A DNA stretch of 64,000 bases. It comes from Adlercreutzia hattorii (lineage in GTDB: Bacteria > Actinomycetota > Coriobacteriia > Coriobacteriales > Eggerthellaceae). The stretch covers positions 2,341,001 through 2,405,000 of the forward strand of contig NZ_AP022829.1 of assembly GCF_011405655.1 (NCBI RefSeq). Direction: 5' to 3'. Made by a program: the position numbers and the translations under genes. This document shows positions 60,627-64,000 of the stretch, piece after piece. The stretch's first letter is position 1; the number at the start of each line of letters is the position of its first letter. Under the pieces are notes generated by a model that saw only the letters and a list, made by a program, of their open reading frames with translations, searched no databases and was not told where the DNA came from.

Positions 60627-62786
60627 ATGGCTGATTCAAAATTGGATCCCAACAAGTCCTATGGCTGGACCGGTAAGATCCTCCGCGTCAACCTGACCGA
60701 CAAAACCGTTTCTGTCTCGCCCACCGACCCTTATAAAGAGTATTTGGGCGGCATGGGAATAGCCAACAAGATCATGTACGACGAAGTGCCCGCCGGCACC
60801 GATCCGCTCTCCCCAGAGAACAAGATCGTGTTCGCCGTCGGCCCTCTGACCGCCACCGGTGTCCCCCTGGCGGGCCGCACCACCATCGCCTCTCTTTCCA
60901 CCTATACCACCGATCATCAAGTTGTTGACGCCCACACCGGCGGCATGATCGGTGCGGCCATCAAGAAGGCCGGCTGGGATGCCATCGTCATCGAGGGCGC
61001 TTCCGACGAACCGGTTTACCTGAAGATCGACGATGACGACATTGAGATCAAGCCCGCCGATCAAGTGTGGGGCCAGGGCACCCGCGCCACCACCGAGGCG
61101 CTCTCGCGCAAGGAGGGCACCGACTTCTGCGTGGCCACCATCGGCCCTGCCGGCGAGAACCTGCTGCCCTATGCCTGCATCATCAATTCCCGCAACCATT
61201 CCGCCGGCGCTGGAGCCGCCGCCGTCATGGGCTCGAAGAAATTGAAGGCGCTCGTCGTGCGCGGTAGCCAGCCCATCTACGTGGCCGACCCGCAAGAGGT
61301 GGCCGACCTGTCCGACTACATGCTGCGCGAGATCGTCGGCTCCAACAACAACCACGTCGTACCTTCCACCCAGCAGGAGTGGGCCGAGTATTTCGACAAG
61401 GGCAGCCGCTGGACGGCCCAGAAGGGACTGACCTGGGCGCTGGCCGAAGGCGGCCCCATCGACACCGGCGAGCCGAAGCCCGGCGAGATCAACACCGTGG
61501 GCTACCGCTGCATGAAAGCCTTCAAAGACGAAGGCCCAGAAGCCGAGAAGTACACCATCAAGATGGACGGCTGCCACAGTTGCCCCATCCATTGCTACTC
61601 CGACTTGCGTGTGCCGGCCTCGGCGGCCAACGGCGGCTACGAGATCACGGGCAACACCTGCGTGCCGAACTTCCCGTTCACCAACTACATGATCAAGATT
61701 TTAGGCGACAACACTTCCGTTGAAGCCGGCAGTGAAGACGCCCTCATCTGGGATCAGGTATTCGGCTCCACCATGGACGATTTGGGCCTGTGGTGCAACT
61801 ACGGGCAGATCTACCGCGACATCGCCCACTGCTATGCTACGGGCCTGCTCCAGAAGGTGCTGCCCCCCGAGGAGTACGCGGAAATCAATTGGGAGGGCTT
61901 CAAGAATAACGACCCCTCCATGGTGCCGCCCCTTCTGGCGAAGATCGCCGCCAACGACTCGGAGATCGCCTACATCGGCCACGGCCCCATCGTCTGGACC
62001 GAGCGTTGGAACGATCCAGACTGGTGGAACACCCCCGCTTCCACGCTCATCAACGTGCGCGGCTGGCCGGTGCACCATGCCCATGAGTGCTTCGGTCAGG
62101 TGGGCCTGCTCTACAACATGGTCTTCAACCGCGACGACATGATCCACTCTGCCGTGAACTTCCAGGGCTGCGGCTTGCCTTTCGAGCTGAAGCAGCAGAT
62201 CGCGGCCGAAGTGTGGGGCGACGCGAGCGCCATCGATCCGGACAAGAACTACACCCCCATGAATGAGTATAAAGCGAACTTCGCCTGGTGGTCTATCGTC
62301 ACTGACGTGCTGCACGACTCGCTCACGCTGTGCAACTGGGTATGGCCCATGACGATGAGCCCCACGAAGGCTCGCGACTATCGCGGCGACCTGGATCTGG
62401 AGGCCAAATTCATGAAGGCCGTCACCGGCGAAGACGTGACGACGGAAGACCTGTACAAGATGGGTGCGAAAATCACCACGCTACAGCGAGCCAACACCGC
62501 GCGCGGCATGGTGGGTGCCAACGGGCAAATGGGTACCAATGACTTCCGCAACGTGCACGACGTCGTTACCGAGTGGCCCTTCACCATGGATCCGGACATC
62601 GAAGTGTTCACCGAAGGCACCAACAAGATGGACAAAGAGGATTTCCAAACGGCCCTCACCATGATGTACGAATGCTTTGGCTGGGATCCCGAGCTGGGTT
62701 GCCCGACGGCCGAGTGCCTGGACTACTACGACATGCCCGACGTGAAGGAAGACCTCGCCGCCCTCGGCCTGCTTCCCGACGCCTAG
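60627..62786 (+). CDS. ydhV: YdhV-like aldehyde:ferredoxin oxidoreductase
   Basis: A 719-residue tungsto/molybdo-bispterin enzyme of the AOR family. Segments KIMYDEVPAGTDPLSPENK, NNNHVVPST, MDGCHSCPIHC (4Fe-4S cysteines, the fourth in LTLCNWVWPM) and KARDYRGDLDLEAKFMKAVT match E. coli YdhV nearly residue for residue; lengths also match (about 700). There is no export signal, so the enzyme is cytoplasmic. GGAG 8 bases upstream of the ATG. YdhV's substrate is not established. It is divergent from a YdhY-like ferredoxin, keeping the E. coli pairing in a new layout. Confidence 0.9.
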   Translation: MADSKLDPNKSYGWTGKILRVNLTDKTVSVSPTDPYKEYLGGMGIANKIMYDEVPAGTDPLSPENKIVFAVGPLTATGVPLAGRTTIASLSTYTTDHQVVDAHTGGMIGAAIKKAGWDAIVIEGASDEPVYLKIDDDDIEIKPADQVWGQGTRATTEALSRKEGTDFCVATIGPAGENLLPYACIINSRNHSAGAGAAAVMGSKKLKALVVRGSQPIYVADPQEVADLSDYMLREIVGSNNNHVVPSTQQEWAEYFDKGSRWTAQKGLTWALAEGGPIDTGEPKPGEINTVGYRCMKAFKDEGPEAEKYTIKMDGCHSCPIHCYSDLRVPASAANGGYEITGNTCVPNFPFTNYMIKILGDNTSVEAGSEDALIWDQVFGSTMDDLGLWCNYGQIYRDIAHCYATGLLQKVLPPEEYAEINWEGFKNNDPSMVPPLLAKIAANDSEIAYIGHGPIVWTERWNDPDWWNTPASTLINVRGWPVHHAHECFGQVGLLYNMVFNRDDMIHSAVNFQGCGLPFELKQQIAAEVWGDASAIDPDKNYTPMNEYKANFAWWSIVTDVLHDSLTLCNWVWPMTMSPTKARDYRGDLDLEAKFMKAVTGEDVTTEDLYKMGAKITTLQRANTARGMVGANGQMGTNDFRNVHDVVTEWPFTMDPDIEVFTEGTNKMDKEDFQTALTMMYECFGWDPELGCPTAECLDYYDMPDVKEDLAALGLLPDA

Positions 62787-62828
62787 GGAGATGCGCAGAG
62801 CAAAACCAATCTGCGCTGAAGGCTGATC

Positions 62829-62858
62829 CATGGGGGGCGACCTCGGTCGCCCCCCATG
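62829..62858. repeat. perfect palindrome of the CCGTAGGG/GGCGACC family
   Basis: CATGGGGGGCGACC-TC-GGTCGCCCCCCATG, 14-base perfect arms, 42 bases past the ydhV stop. The GGGCGACC..GGTCGCCC core matches the repeat at 5665-5757. Confidence 0.75.
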
Positions 62859-62923
62859 CGGCATCACCTCACCTGATAGCCGACCCCTTCTAACGCGAGC
62901 TCCGAAGGAGCTCCCCCTTCGTG

Positions 62924-62963
62924 AAAGGAGCCCCCGCAAACCGGTTGCGGGGGCTCCTTTTTT
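62924..62963 (+). terminator. rho-independent terminator of ydhV
   Basis: AAAGGAGCCCCCGCAA / TTGCGGGGGCTCCTTT, 16-base perfect stem, then TTTTT. Confidence 0.92.
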
Positions 62964-62970
62964 GCACGCA

Positions 62971-63041
62971 CCCGTAGCACGAGGCGTGTTTTTGCCATCA
63001 GAGAAGAGCGCCTACGACATTTTTGCCTCTCGGGCTGCGGG
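62971..63041. repeat. GTAGC/GTTTTTGCC hairpin, copy 3
   Basis: CCCGTAGCACGAGGCGTGTT pairs imperfectly with a right arm ending CTCGGGCTGCGGG. The left arm begins with the same CCCGTAGCACGAG as the copy at 25095. Confidence 0.65.
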
Positions 63042-63120
63042 TCGTCTTCGCCCGAACAACAAGCCCGATGCCCTGAACAGGTATTTCTTGTTCTTTTGGA
63101 AAGTTAGTCGCCTAAAACAC

Positions 63121-63190
63121 CGCAGCCCGACCCACAAAAATGTCCAACTCATCTGAAAAGCGCGACAAAAATACGGGTCGAGCTACGGTT
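63121..63190. repeat. GTAGC/GTTTTTGCC hairpin, copy 4
   Basis: CGCAGCCCGACCCACAAAAATGTC pairs imperfectly with a right arm GACAAAAATACGGGTCGAGC, then TACGG. Confidence 0.6.
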
Positions 63191-63240
63191 TCGACAGCGC
63201 AGCTCACAGACTGAACCGCCGAGACTTGGGCAGGCAAGTC

Positions 63241-63999
63241 TTACACGTTGCGAATGCGCTCGACGGCGTCCCACTCGGCGAGGGCCTGGGCGCGGCGAGG
63301 AGTCAAATACGTCGTGGAATAGAAGTAGACGTCGCCGTTGGAAGCCTCCACGCGCTCGATGTCGTCGGCGCGACCCTGCGCGCGGGCCTCAGCGAAGGCC
63401 GCCTCCACCGCTTCGGCCTTCATGCGAAACGGGTCGTTGGCCAAGCTCTCCCGCGCCATGGGGCGGGGGTAGACCGACGACTCCTCGCGCACGCATTCGA
63501 TGAAGGTGGCCACGGGGTCGTCCTCAGCGGCGAGGAACGCCCAGCGGGCGTAGGCGTCGGTCATGGCCGAATCGTCGTAGAGGTAGTAGCTCTCGGCACC
63601 CATGAGCAGGCGGATGTGCGCGAACTCGGGATGCGGGTCTTCCTCGGGAATCTGGTTGGAAGTCTCCTGGGGCGGGGCTGGCGGGTGCCCTGATTCGCTC
63701 AGACAGTCCTCGCTTGGTGGAACAGCCCACTGGGCTGTTCCAGTCGCTGCGGAACTCGCTCGATCAGGGCACCCGCCAGCCCCTTGGACGTCCCCCATGG
63801 CCGGATCATCGGCTCGAGGTTTCTTGTGCTTGAAGGGGGATGCGCCTACGGGGCGACCGTTGGAGGAGGAGAAGGCGGACTTCACGTGCTTATTGGCGGC
63901 GCGGCGAGGGGCGGCTCCGGCGTCAGGGCCCCCAACACCGGCCGCCTCGCGCGAACCGTTGGGGTCGCCGAACTCCATAAGCGCATCGTAGACGGCCAT
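63241..63999 (-). CDS. uncharacterised protein with a palindromic element in frame; may extend past the window
   Basis: A 252-residue frame with a start at 63999, one base before the window edge; a longer N-terminus cannot be excluded. The C-terminal 125 residues (HIRLLMGAESYYLYDDSAMT ... VYFYSTTYLTPRRAQALAEW) look like a genuine mixed alpha/beta domain that I do not recognise. The middle (about residues 73-110) is the translated palindromic element at 63674-63783, reading CPDRASSAATGTAQWAV and on. The N-terminal part is low-complexity and basic. It is convergent with ydhV; no function can be named. Confidence 0.6.
   Translation of the reverse strand: MAVYDALMEFGDPNGSREAAGVGGPDAGAAPRRAANKHVKSAFSSSNGRPVGASPFKHKKPRADDPAMGDVQGAGGCPDRASSAATGTAQWAVPPSEDCLSESGHPPAPPQETSNQIPEEDPHPEFAHIRLLMGAESYYLYDDSAMTDAYARWAFLAAEDDPVATFIECVREESSVYPRPMARESLANDPFRMKAEAVEAAFAEARAQGRADDIERVEASNGDVYFYSTTYLTPRRAQALAEWDAVERIRNV
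63674..63783. repeat. palindromic element, copy 2, inside a coding region
   Basis: A 110-base element with perfect 21-base outer arms (GGGGCTGGCGGGTGCCCTGAT and complement). It carries the conserved blocks of copy 1 on the minus strand and a central TGGAACAGCCC/GGGCTGTTCCA hairpin. The reading frame continues through it. Confidence 0.88.
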
Positions 64000-64000
64000 T

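Larger units (their letters stand above)
62787..63240. other. 454-base intergenic region with terminators and repeats
   Basis: Holds the palindrome at 62829-62858, the terminator at 62924-62963 and two GTAGC-type hairpins (62971-63041, 63121-63190). No coding frame with a ribosome site is seen. Confidence 0.65.

Overview
The window is about 64 kb of GC-rich chromosome. The gene content suggests an anaerobic gut actinobacterium of the class Coriobacteriia, family Eggerthellaceae (Eggerthella, Gordonibacter or Adlercreutzia type). Pointers are the Tat-exported molybdoenzymes with dedicated ferredoxins, a YdhV-type aldehyde:ferredoxin oxidoreductase, FabK as enoyl reductase, DapL, many 4Fe-4S proteins, GTG/TTG starts and likely leaderless promoters. 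This placement is inference from gene content; the genus cannot be fixed here. I found no rRNA, tRNA or CRISPR array.

Layout. 1-3.2 kb: fatty acid synthesis, fabK-fabD on the minus strand (fabD runs off the left edge) divergent from fabH. 3.4-6.9 kb: a CapA-like phosphatase, a tail-anchored protein and a secreted sortase-fold protein. 7-13.7 kb: Ppx/GppA, a TIM-barrel protein, ThrH, an Elp3 plus Trm9-like pair that looks like a wobble-uridine modification cassette, a YgbA-family protein and a small tyrosine phosphatase. 13.9-17.5 kb: EttA, an HTH antitoxin/zeta toxin pair, then a candidate type I toxin-antitoxin locus (43-residue membrane peptide facing an antisense RNA). 17.5-22.3 kb: a formate-dehydrogenase-like pair whose large subunit lacks the Sec/Cys metal ligand and is frameshifted at a G7 run. 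22.5-35.6 kb: DapL, a membrane protein, CDF transporter, WYL regulator, hybrid histidine kinase, CysK, LysR regulator, MnmA, TPP riboswitch-ThiM-thiamine-binding protein, and a ferredoxin. 35.7-40.9 kb: PdxR divergent from PdxS-PdxT, and an AlbA_2 protein.

41-54 kb is an accessory island: a 2164-residue surface protein, a divergent double-HTH protein, a truncated sigma-like gene, an IS21-type element, a DinJ-YafQ pair, and two remnants of one zinc-finger-like adhesin tail. 54-64 kb: an orphan Vsr endonuclease, an M15 carboxypeptidase, a respiratory cluster (YdhY-like ferredoxin, PsrA-like molybdoenzyme, PsrB-like ferredoxin, NrfD/PsrC membrane subunit) divergent from ydhV, and an uncharacterised gene at the right edge.

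Several families of palindromic repeats are scattered through intergenic DNA. One family has a copy translated inside a coding region, and its stems keep pairing although their sequences differ between copies. The most interesting signals are the type I toxin-antitoxin candidate, the palindromic elements, the Elp3-Trm9 pair, the FdnG paralog without its metal ligand, and the ydhV/psr divergent unit with twin CCCTC-N3-GAGGG dyads.
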